Source: Maribacter caenipelagi (lineage in GTDB: Bacteria > Bacteroidota > Bacteroidia > Flavobacteriales > Flavobacteriaceae). Taken from it: a stretch of DNA of 64,000 bases. The position numbers and the translations under genes were made by a program. The stretch spans positions 186,001 through 250,000 of the forward strand of contig NZ_SNZW01000017.1 in NCBI RefSeq assembly GCF_004364175.1. The letters are read 5' to 3'. Below are positions 35,258 through 46,990 of the stretch, one piece after another (the stretch's first letter is position 1; the number at the start of each line of letters is the position of its first letter). The notes beneath the pieces were generated by a model. That model was given only the letters and a program-made list of their open reading frames with translations. It did no database searches and was not told where the DNA came from.

Positions 35258-36892
35258 CTATTGTAGTGTAACCGGGTAGTTCGTAGGGTAATCACCTACA
35301 TTCAATAAATTACCTGATGCCTCAAAATTAGAGCCATAAGTAGCATCAATCGCTTTCATAAACTCGTTTGCCAACAAGGCATAACCTCTAGCAGTCGGAT
35401 GAATACCGTCTAAAGAGAAGGCTCCACCTGTTACTAAATTTGATTGTAAAGTGTAATCACCACTAGTAATACCACCATTAGCCAATTGATTCAACAATGT
35501 ATTTGCGTCTACCAAAGCTAAACCTGCTTGACTAGCTGTTGCTGCAATAATTTGATTGAATGCCGCTGTAGCAACCGCAATTTCTTCTTGCTCACTAGGT
35601 ATCAACACCCATTTGTCTTCTAAAGGAAGAGAAATACCCTCAACAGAAAACTGACCTGCCAATGCTTGTGGTAAACCAGCCGCCATTAATGCACCTACTG
35701 ATTCTAAGTTTACAGTTCCTATTACCGAAGAACTTGGTAATACAAATAAATCTGCAGCTGTAGCTTCTCTTGTTTGCCCATAAGTACTACCTAATAGACC
35801 AGCAACCAAAGGTGCCGCCTGTTCTGGCAAGCCAAATGACGCTACAAATGCAGGGAAAGTTGGACTAGCACTCAATACGCCCGCAATTTGAGCAGATAAA
35901 TCTGTTAACGTTTCATCTCTAATAACTACTTCACTTGCTGCAGTTGTCGAGAATTCAATAGAACGTTCTGGAACTCCTAAAAAAGCATAAACCTGATTTA
36001 ATTGACCGAAGATTCCGTTTAAAGTTGCTATCTGTGGTCCAAAATCTGGATTTGTTGGGTCTAAAGGATTATGTGGTACTGTAGTGAAATGTGGTACATC
36101 TGTAACATTAGGAATATTTGCAACAACACCCTGTGCTCCTCCTGCAGTTAACGTAGCGATTAAAGCCCCGTAACTACCATCAAAACCTTGACCAGGCACT
36201 CCTGAAACAGGAGTAATAGGATTGGTACCGTCACCACCTGTAGTAGCATAACCCAATACATCATTATTACCGATCCATAATGAGAAAAAACTAGGTGCTT
36301 GACTTACGGCCATTTCTAACACACTAACATCAGGTGTTGCACCCGTCATTCTAACAAAATAAGGATTCGCAAGACCTAATTGCACGTTAGCTATATTACC
36401 ATAACCAGGTGCCAATAAGTGAAAACTTTTAGCACCAGGAACACCTAAATTATTGAAAGGACCTGTTGGATTGTTCAATGCAATATCGGTTGTAACCGTA
36501 ACATCACCAATTAAAGATTCTAAAGAAACCGGACCGGCTCCCCCAAAAACTAATCTTGGGTCTTGAATTCTTGTACCAGCAAGTGCCAAGCCACCAATAT
36601 TATCATTGGTCAAAGGTTGGGCAAAACTACCACCTCCGGCAAGACTGAATTTTTGAGAAAGTAAATTAGGCAGAGATAATGATTGACTTGCCTGAAACAA
36701 GGCACCATCTGTAAAACCTGCAGTCAATGAATTTCCTAAAGAAACATAATTAGAAAAATCTGCTGATCCAGCGGTTAATGCTGGCAGCTCTTCAGCCAAT
36801 ATTTCTGGCTCAAGGTCAACATCTTCAGGTTCATTACAAGCTGTAAAGGCCAATATACCTAAAGAAATGTATAAATATTTTAAGTTTTTCAT
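35258..36892 (-). CDS. SGNH/GDSL-hydrolase lipoprotein
   Basis: The 544-residue lipoprotein (lipobox FTAC, Cys19) has the SGNH blocks: the Ser in VSLGNSLTAG (Ser55), the Gly/Asn in LWIGNNDVLGYA and the Asp/His pair in LDGIHPTARGYALLANEF. A long variable insert rich in Gly, Ala and Val separates them. Such enzymes hydrolyse esters of lipids, sugars or cell-wall polymers. It lies 18 bases downstream of a TonB-dependent receptor, so it probably acts at the cell surface on the same ligand. Confidence 0.88.
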   Translation of the reverse strand: MKNLKYLYISLGILAFTACNEPEDVDLEPEILAEELPALTAGSADFSNYVSLGNSLTAGFTDGALFQASQSLSLPNLLSQKFSLAGGGSFAQPLTNDNIGGLALAGTRIQDPRLVFGGAGPVSLESLIGDVTVTTDIALNNPTGPFNNLGVPGAKSFHLLAPGYGNIANVQLGLANPYFVRMTGATPDVSVLEMAVSQAPSFFSLWIGNNDVLGYATTGGDGTNPITPVSGVPGQGFDGSYGALIATLTAGGAQGVVANIPNVTDVPHFTTVPHNPLDPTNPDFGPQIATLNGIFGQLNQVYAFLGVPERSIEFSTTAASEVVIRDETLTDLSAQIAGVLSASPTFPAFVASFGLPEQAAPLVAGLLGSTYGQTREATAADLFVLPSSSVIGTVNLESVGALMAAGLPQALAGQFSVEGISLPLEDKWVLIPSEQEEIAVATAAFNQIIAATASQAGLALVDANTLLNQLANGGITSGDYTLQSNLVTGGAFSLDGIHPTARGYALLANEFMKAIDATYGSNFEASGNLLNVGDYPTNYPVTLQ

Positions 36893-36910
36893 TTCAACTT
36901 TTGATTTTAA

Positions 36911-39694
36911 TTAGTTGTTAATTGTCCAAGATAGGTAGTACATAGAACCTATGAAGCCGGTACCGAATGCTGTGAAATATTCTTTATTAGTAAGGTTTGT
37001 ACCCCCTAATTTGAAAGAAGATTTGATACTTGGCACATCATAGTTAATTTGCGCATCTACTACATGAAATTCTGGAACAACGCCATTACCAAAAGTAGCT
37101 TCCCAGAAATAATCATCGCTAAATCTGTATGATACATTAAATCCGAAATTATCAAATAACTCCTTGTTACCAAAAGATGCCTTGAACTTATGCTCTGGCG
37201 TGTTGAAATTCAACATTACATCTGGATTAGCTTCACGGTCAAAATCTAATTTAGTAAAGGTATAACTACCACCTAAATCAAAATTACCTAGTACTTTCAT
37301 ATCCAAACCTAAAGATGCTCCGTATGAATTTACATTTGCATCAGTATTAGTGTAAGCGCTATATGCTTGAAAATCTCCATTTGCAATTGCCGCTACAGAA
37401 AGTCCACCATCACCTACTTCACCATAAAAAGGAGCGATAACCACTTCTTGAGAAATAAAATCTTCGTAAGTGTTATAATAGGTACTAAAGTCTATAACCA
37501 ACTTATCAACTTTACCTCTGTACCCAATTTCAAAAGAAGTAACTTTTTCTGGCTTAATTAAATCTGGATTAGAAACTTCTAATACCGCAGGGTTTCCTGT
37601 TTCACCCAAAGCTGTCACAGAGGCGGCAGAATATGAATTAGTATATGCAGCGCCCCCAGTTTGTGTAATCTGTGATGGTTGACCTAAAAGTTGACCGCTA
37701 GCACTTACATCATAATCTCTAGTGTAACGGTCTAGATTGCTTGAAGCAGAACCTACCAAAATAGCTCTACCAGCATCTAAACCGATGAACAAATCTTGAG
37801 TAGTAGGGTTTCTAAATCCTGTTTGCGCTGAGGCTCTAATATTATGATTTCTGCTTAATGTATAACCTGCAGATAATCTAGGGGAATAAAAACCGTCGAA
37901 AAGTTCTGATTTATCATATCTAATAGAACCTGTTAATTTCAAACTTTTTTCACCTTCGAAAGGAAGTGTCTTTTGAACTTGAGAATAGACACCAAATTCA
38001 GAATATCTAATTGGACCATCTAAATCTGTATAGATTGTTCCTGAAGAATTTAAGTCGTATTCTCTAAAAGAACCACCTAATTGAATTTCTGCCCAATCGA
38101 TTAAATGACTAAAGTTATAGTTAGCATCTGCATGGTAATAATTTGATGCATCTTGAAATTTTGATCCTGTAGATAAATCTGGATCATTAATACTTCTATT
38201 AAAAGCAGCTTCAAATTCCGGAGAGCCTGGTAAATATCTTCCAGATTCCGCTTGTGCTCTTGCGGCAGCATGTGCCTGCTCATCAGTAGCTCCTCCTAAA
38301 GTAGCCTGAACATAAGTACCGGCATACTCACCGAACCAAGTATTGTCATCTTTCCAAGCTCTGTTAATATTGATACCTGTAAATACCATATCGTAAGAAT
38401 CACCTGATTTATCGCCAACCATATAACCCCTTACAAAAAAGTTATCATTTTTGATTTCTAATTTATGTTGCTCTTGAAAGAAGCCTTTAATATTATACCT
38501 ATTTGTACCTTGATAAATTGTATTACCAGTACCAACTTTACCAACATAAGAAAGCTCTAAACTATTATCTTCAATAGGTCTATAGTACAAACCCCAATCA
38601 GCCTTTATGCTTTCTGCATTATAATTTGTTAGATCACTTTCTCTGTAACCAGTTCTACTTACTATTTCTGAAGGAACCAATGCATTTGCTCCAGAAGGCA
38701 AAACACCTAACCCTTCTAATGTAAGGGCAACTTCTTTTATGTTTGTAGAAACCTCATCTCCATAAATATTTACCCCATCGTAGTTCAAATTATCTCTTGT
38801 ACCACCTGGTGTTACCTTATCATCTTGATTATCTGCTGCCCAATCAGTTCCTTTCAAGTAACCAAAATTAACCTTCACAGCAAATTTATCACTGAACTTA
38901 TGCGCAGCTCTAATACCGAAATCGGTATAGGAGTTATCACCTGCCGACTGCTGAGAAGTTATACCTTGCTTAATAGAAACACTGATACCTTCATAATCGA
39001 ACGGACTCTTACTACGCATGAACAAAATACCGTTAAAGGCATTTGCACCATAAAGCGCAGAAGAAGCTCCTGGCAATAATTCAACACTTAGTACATCTGT
39101 TTCAACCATACCCACCAAGTTACCGATAGGGAAATTCAACGCTGGTGTAGAATTATCCATACCATCTACAAGTTGCATGAAACGGGTGTTTGCAAAAGAA
39201 GCAAAACCTCTGGTGTTTACCGATTTAAAAGTTAAACTGTTTGTGTTTACATCAACACCTTTCAAATTTTCTAGTCCGCCATAGAAATCGGCAGCCGTAG
39301 TATTCTTTATCTCTGAAACACCTATTCTCTCAACCGTAACCGGCGATTCGAAAATACGTTCTGGTGTTCTAGATGCCGAGATTACAACCTCATCTAAAAA
39401 AGTTTGTGACTCATTTAAAGTAATTGTAATTGTTTGGCTTGCACTAGTAATACTTTCTGTAGTACTCGTATATCCGATACTTGATACCTCTATTTTAAAA
39501 GGCGGTACTTCGGATGTTGCTAGATTGAAATTACCATCGAAATCTGTTACTGTACCAACGGTTGTGCCAACAATAACAATATTGGCCCCCGGGATAGGCT
39601 CGTTGTTTTGATCAACAACATTACCATTGATATTGGTCTGGGAATACCCAAATGTACCAATAATCATCAATGCTAAAAGTAGTATTGTTCTCAT
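36911..39694 (-). CDS. TonB-dependent receptor with CarboxypepD_reg-like domain, paired with an SGNH lipoprotein
   Basis: This 927-residue receptor has a signal peptide (1-19), a CarboxypepD_reg-like Ig domain (about 22-105, with GTVTDFDGNFNL), a TonB-box-like LDEVVISASRTPERIFESPV, a plug (about 115-235, with RGFASFANTRFMQLVDGMDN and LYGANAFNGILFM) and a barrel to the C-terminus. It is the first gene of an operon with the SGNH lipoprotein. The order and spacing resemble SusC/SusD-like pairs in concept, but the partner is an esterase, so a lipid or acylated ligand is possible. Confidence 0.92.
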   Translation of the reverse strand: MRTILLLALMIIGTFGYSQTNINGNVVDQNNEPIPGANIVIVGTTVGTVTDFDGNFNLATSEVPPFKIEVSSIGYTSTTESITSASQTITITLNESQTFLDEVVISASRTPERIFESPVTVERIGVSEIKNTTAADFYGGLENLKGVDVNTNSLTFKSVNTRGFASFANTRFMQLVDGMDNSTPALNFPIGNLVGMVETDVLSVELLPGASSALYGANAFNGILFMRSKSPFDYEGISVSIKQGITSQQSAGDNSYTDFGIRAAHKFSDKFAVKVNFGYLKGTDWAADNQDDKVTPGGTRDNLNYDGVNIYGDEVSTNIKEVALTLEGLGVLPSGANALVPSEIVSRTGYRESDLTNYNAESIKADWGLYYRPIEDNSLELSYVGKVGTGNTIYQGTNRYNIKGFFQEQHKLEIKNDNFFVRGYMVGDKSGDSYDMVFTGININRAWKDDNTWFGEYAGTYVQATLGGATDEQAHAAARAQAESGRYLPGSPEFEAAFNRSINDPDLSTGSKFQDASNYYHADANYNFSHLIDWAEIQLGGSFREYDLNSSGTIYTDLDGPIRYSEFGVYSQVQKTLPFEGEKSLKLTGSIRYDKSELFDGFYSPRLSAGYTLSRNHNIRASAQTGFRNPTTQDLFIGLDAGRAILVGSASSNLDRYTRDYDVSASGQLLGQPSQITQTGGAAYTNSYSAASVTALGETGNPAVLEVSNPDLIKPEKVTSFEIGYRGKVDKLVIDFSTYYNTYEDFISQEVVIAPFYGEVGDGGLSVAAIANGDFQAYSAYTNTDANVNSYGASLGLDMKVLGNFDLGGSYTFTKLDFDREANPDVMLNFNTPEHKFKASFGNKELFDNFGFNVSYRFSDDYFWEATFGNGVVPEFHVVDAQINYDVPSIKSSFKLGGTNLTNKEYFTAFGTGFIGSMYYLSWTINN

Positions 39695-39907
39695 TCTTAA
39701 TTAAAGTTTAAAATTAGTTGAGGGTTAAGATACAGATTATTTTAAACGAACTATAAGAATTTCAAAAAAATTATGCACGCATAGTAAAATTTTCATAACC
39801 AAATAGGGTGAATTCTACGATATACGCAATTAACTTTACTATAACAGTTGGTCTATAAAATATTTAAAAATTGATTTATCTACATAGAAAAGAACAACAT
39901 ACAAATG

Positions 39908-39943
39908 AAAAAAGGGGCGTGAAATGAATCACGCCCCTTTATA
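39908..39943 (-). terminator. Intrinsic terminator of glmS
   Basis: AAAGGGGCGTGA / TCACGCCCCTTT is a 12-bp perfect stem with a 6-base loop, 23 bases after the glmS stop. Confidence 0.9.
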
Positions 39944-39962
39944 ATGTACTAAAATTTATTTT

Positions 39963-41807
39963 TTATTCTACCGTAACCGATTTGGCAAGATTTCTGGGTT
40001 GATCAACATTACAGCCTCTCATTACTGCAATATGATAAGAAAGTAATTGCAGAGGAATTGTTGTTAATAACGGCGTTAAGCTTTCTAAAGTTTCTGGTAC
40101 CTCAATAACATGGTCAGCCAAATCTTTAACCTGCTCATCACCTTCGGTAACAATTGCTATGATTTTACCTTTTCTAGATTTAATTTCTTGAATATTACTT
40201 ACCACTTTTTCATAATGCCCCTTTTTAGTTGCTATTACGAAAACCGGCATATGCTCGTCGATCAAGGCTATAGGTCCGTGCTTCATTTCTGCAGCAGGGT
40301 AACCCTCTGCATGAATGTAACTAATCTCTTTTAATTTAAGAGCACCCTCTAAGGCTACAGGAAAATTATAACCCCTACCTAAATAAAGACAGTTTGTTGA
40401 ATCTTTGTATACATCAGCGATAATTTCAATCAATGTATTCGATTCTAATGCCTTTTCAACTTTATTTGGAATAGTTTCCAATTCTGTTAAGTACTCATGA
40501 TACCTTGATTCAGAAAAAACACCTTTTGCTTTCGCCAATTTTAACGCCATTAAGGTTAGAACCGTAATTTGCGTGGTAAATGCTTTGGTAGATGCCACAC
40601 CGATTTCAGGTCCTGCGTGCGTATACGCACCAGCATCAGTTTCTCTTGCAATAGAAGAACCAACCACATTACAAACTCCAAAAACGAAAGCACCTTTTTC
40701 TTTAGCTAATTTAATTGCTGCTAAAGTATCTGCAGTTTCACCAGATTGTGAAATAGCGATTAAAACATCTTTATCTGTAATAACAGGATTTCTATATCTA
40801 AATTCAGATGCATATTCTACCTCTACAGGAATTCTTGCCAAATCTTCAAATATATACTCAGCAACCAAACCAGCGTGCCATGAGGTACCACATGCTACTA
40901 TAATAATTCTATTGGCATTTAAGAATTTTTCCATGTTCAGGTCGATACCTGCCATTCTAATTATACCTTGATCAGCCAACAAGCGACCTCTATATGTATC
41001 TTTTATAGCTCTAGGCTGCTCATAAATCTCTTTCAACATAAAGTGATCATAACCACCTTTCTCTATTTCCTCAAGATTCATTTGAAGCTCTAAAATTCTT
41101 GGGTATGCTACTGCATCATCCTTAATTTTTCGAAGCTTAATTTCTTTTCCTAATCTAATAATAGCCATTTCTTCATCTTCAAGATAAACGGCATTATTAG
41201 TAAACTCAATAAACGGAGAAGCATCTGAAGCGATAAAAAATTCTTCTTCACCAATACCAATAGCTAAAGGACTACCTAATTTGGCAACAACTATTTCATC
41301 TGGCTTTTCTTTATCAAATACAGCAATTGCATACGCACCTACCACTTGGTTAAGTGCTATCTGAACTGCTTTACCTAATTTCACACCTTCAGTTTTCTTA
41401 ACTTCTTCAATTAGATTTATTAATACCTCAGTATCTGTGTCTGAGTGAAAAACATATCCACGTTTGGTTAACTCTTGTTTTATGGCCTCATAATTCTCAA
41501 TAATACCATTGTGGATAATCACTAATTCCCCTGAGTTAGAATAATGAGGGTGAGAATTAACGTCATTTGGAACACCATGTGTTGCCCAACGGGTATGACC
41601 TATGCCGATACTACCCTTTTGAGAAATCTCCTTAGCTTTATTTTTTAAATCTTCAACCTTCCCTTTTGTTTTGGCTAGATTGATTTGGTTACCATCAAAC
41701 AATGCAATACCAGCACTATCGTAACCACGATATTCTAATCTTTGAAGTCCTTTTATAACTATAGGAAAAGCTTCCCTATATCCTATGTAACCTACAATTC
41801 CACACAT
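39963..41807 (-). CDS. glmS: Glutamine-fructose-6-phosphate aminotransferase (isomerizing)
   Basis: GlmS makes glucosamine-6-phosphate, the first step to UDP-GlcNAc. The 614-residue protein has the amidase N-terminus (M)CGIVGYIGYREA with Cys2 nucleophile, GHTRWATHG and HNGIIENY, followed by two SIS domains (ACGTSWHAG, SQSGETADT, AEMKHGPIALID) and the C-terminal LAKSVTVE. It is complete. It lies downstream of DUF4270 with a 148-base gap and has its own terminator. Confidence 0.98.
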   Translation of the reverse strand: MCGIVGYIGYREAFPIVIKGLQRLEYRGYDSAGIALFDGNQINLAKTKGKVEDLKNKAKEISQKGSIGIGHTRWATHGVPNDVNSHPHYSNSGELVIIHNGIIENYEAIKQELTKRGYVFHSDTDTEVLINLIEEVKKTEGVKLGKAVQIALNQVVGAYAIAVFDKEKPDEIVVAKLGSPLAIGIGEEEFFIASDASPFIEFTNNAVYLEDEEMAIIRLGKEIKLRKIKDDAVAYPRILELQMNLEEIEKGGYDHFMLKEIYEQPRAIKDTYRGRLLADQGIIRMAGIDLNMEKFLNANRIIIVACGTSWHAGLVAEYIFEDLARIPVEVEYASEFRYRNPVITDKDVLIAISQSGETADTLAAIKLAKEKGAFVFGVCNVVGSSIARETDAGAYTHAGPEIGVASTKAFTTQITVLTLMALKLAKAKGVFSESRYHEYLTELETIPNKVEKALESNTLIEIIADVYKDSTNCLYLGRGYNFPVALEGALKLKEISYIHAEGYPAAEMKHGPIALIDEHMPVFVIATKKGHYEKVVSNIQEIKSRKGKIIAIVTEGDEQVKDLADHVIEVPETLESLTPLLTTIPLQLLSYHIAVMRGCNVDQPRNLAKSVTVE

Positions 41808-41955
41808 AATACTATCAATTTGAAAATTTTATCTAATTTTTAGAACATTAGATATACGAACTAGCCCAAAATTTAGCCTATTTAGGTTATACAACGTAAA
41901 TAATTCGGAAGTGGTATAAAAACTGTAAATAAAAAACTAAAACTAAATTCTTTTT

Positions 41956-43875
<1,920 letters not shown>

Positions 43876-43877
43876 GA

Positions 43878-44687
43878 TTATTTTAAAACTTCGGTGTTAT
43901 AAAAATTAGCATAAGCCTCTTCAAACTCTTGAACAGGAACATATGGCAACACTGGTTTTTCTTGGTTGGAAATATGGTTTTCTAATTCTTCTGGAATATC
44001 TTCCGAAGCTAAAATAACTGCATCAGAATAATCAACAGCTACCTTTAACAAATTATTATAGGTAGGATCACCTAAAGATGCAATCTCTTCTTCTGGAATA
44101 CCATCAAAAGAAATTCTTTTAACCATATCTTTATCTAAAGAACCTTCAAAAGTTTTACCGTAAACCGACAAAACAATTTTACTGTCTGCAAAAAGTGGTT
44201 CGTCTGCATAATACTTCTTAAGATATAGTGGTAATAAACTTGCCATCCATCCATGTACATGAATGATGTCTGGTGACCAATTTAATTTTTTCACAGTTTC
44301 CATAACTCCTTTTGCAAAGAATATTGCACGTTGGTCGTTATCTGGAAATAGATTTCCTTGCTTGTCTGTAAATGTAGCTTTACGCTTAAAGTACTCTTCG
44401 TTATCGATGAAGTAAACTTGAATTCTCTCTTTAGGTATAGAAGCCACCTTAATAATCAATGGCATATCCATATCATTGATGACCAAGTTCATACCTGATA
44501 ATCTAATTACTTCGTGTAATTGATGCCTTCTTTCGTTAATGTTCCCATATCTAGGCATGAAAATCCTGATCTGACCACCATTGCTGTTGACCATTCTAGG
44601 TGCTTCATAAGACATTAGGGAAACTTCGTTTTCGGGTAAGTAAGGAACTAATTCAGAAGATACAAATAATATCTTTTTACCATTCAT
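43878..44687 (-). CDS. Half-size glycogen/starch synthase-like protein (GT5 N-terminal domain)
   Basis: The 269-residue protein matches the N-terminal Rossmann domain of GlgA (KKILFVSSELVPYLPENEVS, GGQIRIFMPRYGNINERRHQ, PDIIHVHGWMASLLPLYLKKYY). The C-terminal GT-B domain is missing, and the ADP-glucose loop KTGGLxDV of GlgA is not present: the equivalent region reads PENEVSLMSYEAPR. It therefore probably does not make glycogen. It is coupled to a DUF4270 lipoprotein and divergent from panC. Confidence 0.83.
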   Translation of the reverse strand: MNGKKILFVSSELVPYLPENEVSLMSYEAPRMVNSNGGQIRIFMPRYGNINERRHQLHEVIRLSGMNLVINDMDMPLIIKVASIPKERIQVYFIDNEEYFKRKATFTDKQGNLFPDNDQRAIFFAKGVMETVKKLNWSPDIIHVHGWMASLLPLYLKKYYADEPLFADSKIVLSVYGKTFEGSLDKDMVKRISFDGIPEEEIASLGDPTYNNLLKVAVDYSDAVILASEDIPEELENHISNQEKPVLPYVPVQEFEEAYANFYNTEVLK

Positions 44688-44723
44688 AAAGGTTATATTT
44701 TATTTTTCACTGAAACGCAACTG

Positions 44724-44731
44724 CAAAATTA
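44724..44731 (-). promoter_or_regulatory. -7 box of the glycogen-synthase-like gene
   Basis: On the minus strand TAATTTTG matches TAnnTTTG, 36 bases before the ATG at 44687. Confidence 0.45.
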
Positions 44732-44762
44732 CAAAAAATATAGAGATTAGCAGTAATTATAG

Positions 44763-44770
44763 TAAGTTTG
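44763..44770 (+). promoter_or_regulatory. -7 box of panC
   Basis: TAAGTTTG matches TAnnTTTG and ends seven bases before the panC ATG, implying a leader of only a few bases. Confidence 0.45.
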
Positions 44771-44777
44771 CTCGCTA

Positions 44778-45635
44778 ATGAACTTTTCAATGCCGGTAAT
44801 ACAGACCAAAACCAAGCTAACAGAAGAACTAAATAAACTAGGCAACGATAATGACTTAGGTCTTGTACCCACTATGGGCGCTCTACATAAGGGGCATGCA
44901 TCGCTTATACAAAGAGCGGTTGAAGAAAATAAGAATGTAGTTGTAAGTATTTTTGTAAACCCTACACAATTTAATAATAAAGAGGATTTAGACAAATACC
45001 CGAAAACTTTAGTAGCTGACGTTCAATTAATTTCAGCTATTTCAGCTAACATTATTGTTTTTGCACCTGATGTTGCCGAAATATACCCTGACACGGTTAT
45101 ACCAAAAATTTATGATTTTGAAGGACTTGACAAAGTCATGGAAGGTGAATTTAGAGATGACCATTTTAATGGTGTCGGTACAATAGTCGAAGAGCTTCTA
45201 AAAACTGTAAAACCTACAAGAGCCTATTTTGGAGAGAAAGATTTTCAACAATTACGTATCATTCAAAAACTTACCGAAATAGAACATATACCAGTTGAAA
45301 TAATTGGTTGCGAAATAGTACGAGAGAATCATGGTTTGGCAATGAGTTCAAGAAACGAAAGGTTGAGCAAAAGAATACGACAAAGGGCTGCGTTTATATA
45401 TGAAACATTAAAAACTGCCAAAATAAAATTTGGCATGGAAAATGCATTAAACGTTAAAGACTGGGTCTTTAAGGAGTTTGAAAAAACTGACGAATTTCAA
45501 TTAGAATATTTTGATATAACAGATGTTGAAACATTGACCCCAATTCAGAATAAAATAAATAATGTAAAATACAGGGCGTTTATTGCCGTTTATGTTGAAG
45601 ACGTAAGACTCATAGATAACATAGCCTTAAATTAG
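44778..45635 (+). CDS. panC: Pantothenate synthetase (pantoate-beta-alanine ligase)
   Basis: PanC joins pantoate and beta-alanine using ATP. The 285-residue protein has the HIGH-like [52 protein letters not shown] and the KMSKS-like MSSRNERLS. The length is normal. It is followed by panD (8-base gap), which supplies its beta-alanine substrate. Confidence 0.97.
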   Translation: MNFSMPVIQTKTKLTEELNKLGNDNDLGLVPTMGALHKGHASLIQRAVEENKNVVVSIFVNPTQFNNKEDLDKYPKTLVADVQLISAISANIIVFAPDVAEIYPDTVIPKIYDFEGLDKVMEGEFRDDHFNGVGTIVEELLKTVKPTRAYFGEKDFQQLRIIQKLTEIEHIPVEIIGCEIVRENHGLAMSSRNERLSKRIRQRAAFIYETLKTAKIKFGMENALNVKDWVFKEFEKTDEFQLEYFDITDVETLTPIQNKINNVKYRAFIAVYVEDVRLIDNIALN

Positions 45636-45643
45636 TACAAGAT

Positions 45644-45994
45644 ATGCAAGTAGAAGTAGTTAAATCAAAAATACATCGAGTAAAAGTTACTGGTGCCGAC
45701 CTTAATTATGTAGGTAGTATAACGATTGATGAAGATTTAATGGATGCCGCAAATTTTATTCGTGGCGAAAAAGTTCAGATTGTCAATAATAACAATGGTG
45801 AAAGATTAGAGACCTACATTATACCCGGTCCAAGAAAAAGTGGAGAAATTACACTAAATGGAGCAGCAGCAAGAAAAGTATCTGTTGGTGATATTTTAAT
45901 TTTAATTTCTTATACTTGGATGGATATTGAGGATGCAAAAAAATTCAATCCTTCTTTAGTTTTCCCTAACGAAGCAAATAATCTTTTAACCTAA
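45644..45994 (+). CDS. panD: Aspartate 1-decarboxylase
   Basis: PanD decarboxylates Asp to beta-alanine by a self-generated pyruvoyl group. The 116-residue proenzyme has the cleavage site GSIT (Gly-Ser within [16 protein letters not shown]), [16 protein letters not shown] and [20 protein letters not shown]. The length is normal. It lies between panC and a membrane-protein gene that begins in the same frame 3 bases after its stop. Confidence 0.96.
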   Translation: MQVEVVKSKIHRVKVTGADLNYVGSITIDEDLMDAANFIRGEKVQIVNNNNGERLETYIIPGPRKSGEITLNGAAARKVSVGDILILISYTWMDIEDAKKFNPSLVFPNEANNLLT

Positions 45995-45997
45995 AAA

Positions 45998-46963
45998 TTG
46001 ACGAATACCCTAAAAAAAAATCTTAAGACCATACTCCCAATTGCATTGGGAGTTTTTTTAGTTTGGTACTCTTACAATTCAACAACCCCAGAAAATAGAA
46101 AGGAAATTATCTTTTACGTTAAAGAAGCAAATCCGCTGTATGTATTTCTTTCTGTTCTATTAGGCATTCTAGGGCATATTTCTAGAGCCGTTCGTTGGAA
46201 CTATCTTCTAGAACCATTAGGCTACAAGCCTAAACTCATAAACAATATATTAATAATCTTAACTTCTTATTTTGCCAACTTAGGCATCCCTAGAACTGGA
46301 GAAATATTAAGGGCTACAGCACTGACAACTTATGAAAATGTTCCTTTTGAGAAAGGCTTTGGCACTATTGTTACCGAAAGGGTGATAGACGTAATTATGT
46401 TACTTTTAATAGTAGCTATCGCATTTTTGCTACAGACCGATATTATTATGGGCATTTTACAAGACCGTGGTTTCAATGCCACCGGACTCATACTTTTGGC
46501 ATTAGCGGGAATAGCTTTGTTCTTTGTGTTCATTTTTATTATTAAAAAATCAAAAAAACCGTTTGCCCAAAAAATCAAAACATTTGTAAAGGGACTTCTT
46601 GACGGGGTGTTCAGTATTTTTAAAATGAAAAATAAATGGCTATTTATTTTTCATACTTTTTTCATTTGGGGATGCTATATAGGCATGCTTTGGATAATAA
46701 AATTTACGGTCCCAGAAACTATTTCACTTACGCTTAGTCAACTCTTGGTAGCCTTTGTTGCTGGGGCTTTCGCCATGGCAACGACCAATGGTGGCATAGG
46801 ACTTTATCCCATCGCCGTAAGCAGTGCTTTGGCAATTTTTGGAATCAGTGCAGTATCTGGTGATGCCTTTGGGTGGATTATATGGATCGCCCAGACACTT
46901 ATGATAGTTGTTTTTGGTGCAATATCTTTTCTTCTATTACCGTTATTGAACAGTAACAAATAG
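45998..46963 (+). CDS. Flippase-like/lysylphosphatidylglycerol synthase TM-region protein
   Basis: The 321-residue membrane protein has about eight helices and the LPG_synthase_TM (UPF0104/AglD-like) signature: LGHISRAVRWNYLLEPLGYKP, GEILRATALTTYENVPFEKGFGTIVTERVIDV and FAMATTNGGIGLYPIAVSSAL. There is no MprF synthase domain, so it is a stand-alone flippase-like unit of unknown lipid. It starts at a TTG in frame with panD. A 9-A run and a perfect terminator hairpin lie within the first 20 codons, which encode the first membrane helix. Confidence 0.85.
   Translation: MTNTLKKNLKTILPIALGVFLVWYSYNSTTPENRKEIIFYVKEANPLYVFLSVLLGILGHISRAVRWNYLLEPLGYKPKLINNILIILTSYFANLGIPRTGEILRATALTTYENVPFEKGFGTIVTERVIDVIMLLLIVAIAFLLQTDIIMGILQDRGFNATGLILLALAGIALFFVFIFIIKKSKKPFAQKIKTFVKGLLDGVFSIFKMKNKWLFIFHTFFIWGCYIGMLWIIKFTVPETISLTLSQLLVAFVAGAFAMATTNGGIGLYPIAVSSALAIFGISAVSGDAFGWIIWIAQTLMIVVFGAISFLLLPLLNSNK
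46033..46059 (+). terminator. Terminator-like hairpin inside the first codons of the gene after panD
   Basis: ACTCCCAAT / ATTGGGAGT is a 9-bp perfect stem with a 3-base loop, followed by seven T (46053-46059). It has every mark of an intrinsic terminator yet encodes residues of the first membrane helix of the downstream protein. It could end most panCD transcripts. Confidence 0.65.
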
Positions 46964-46990
46964 TTTACTTTCAACTAATAATTACCTTTT

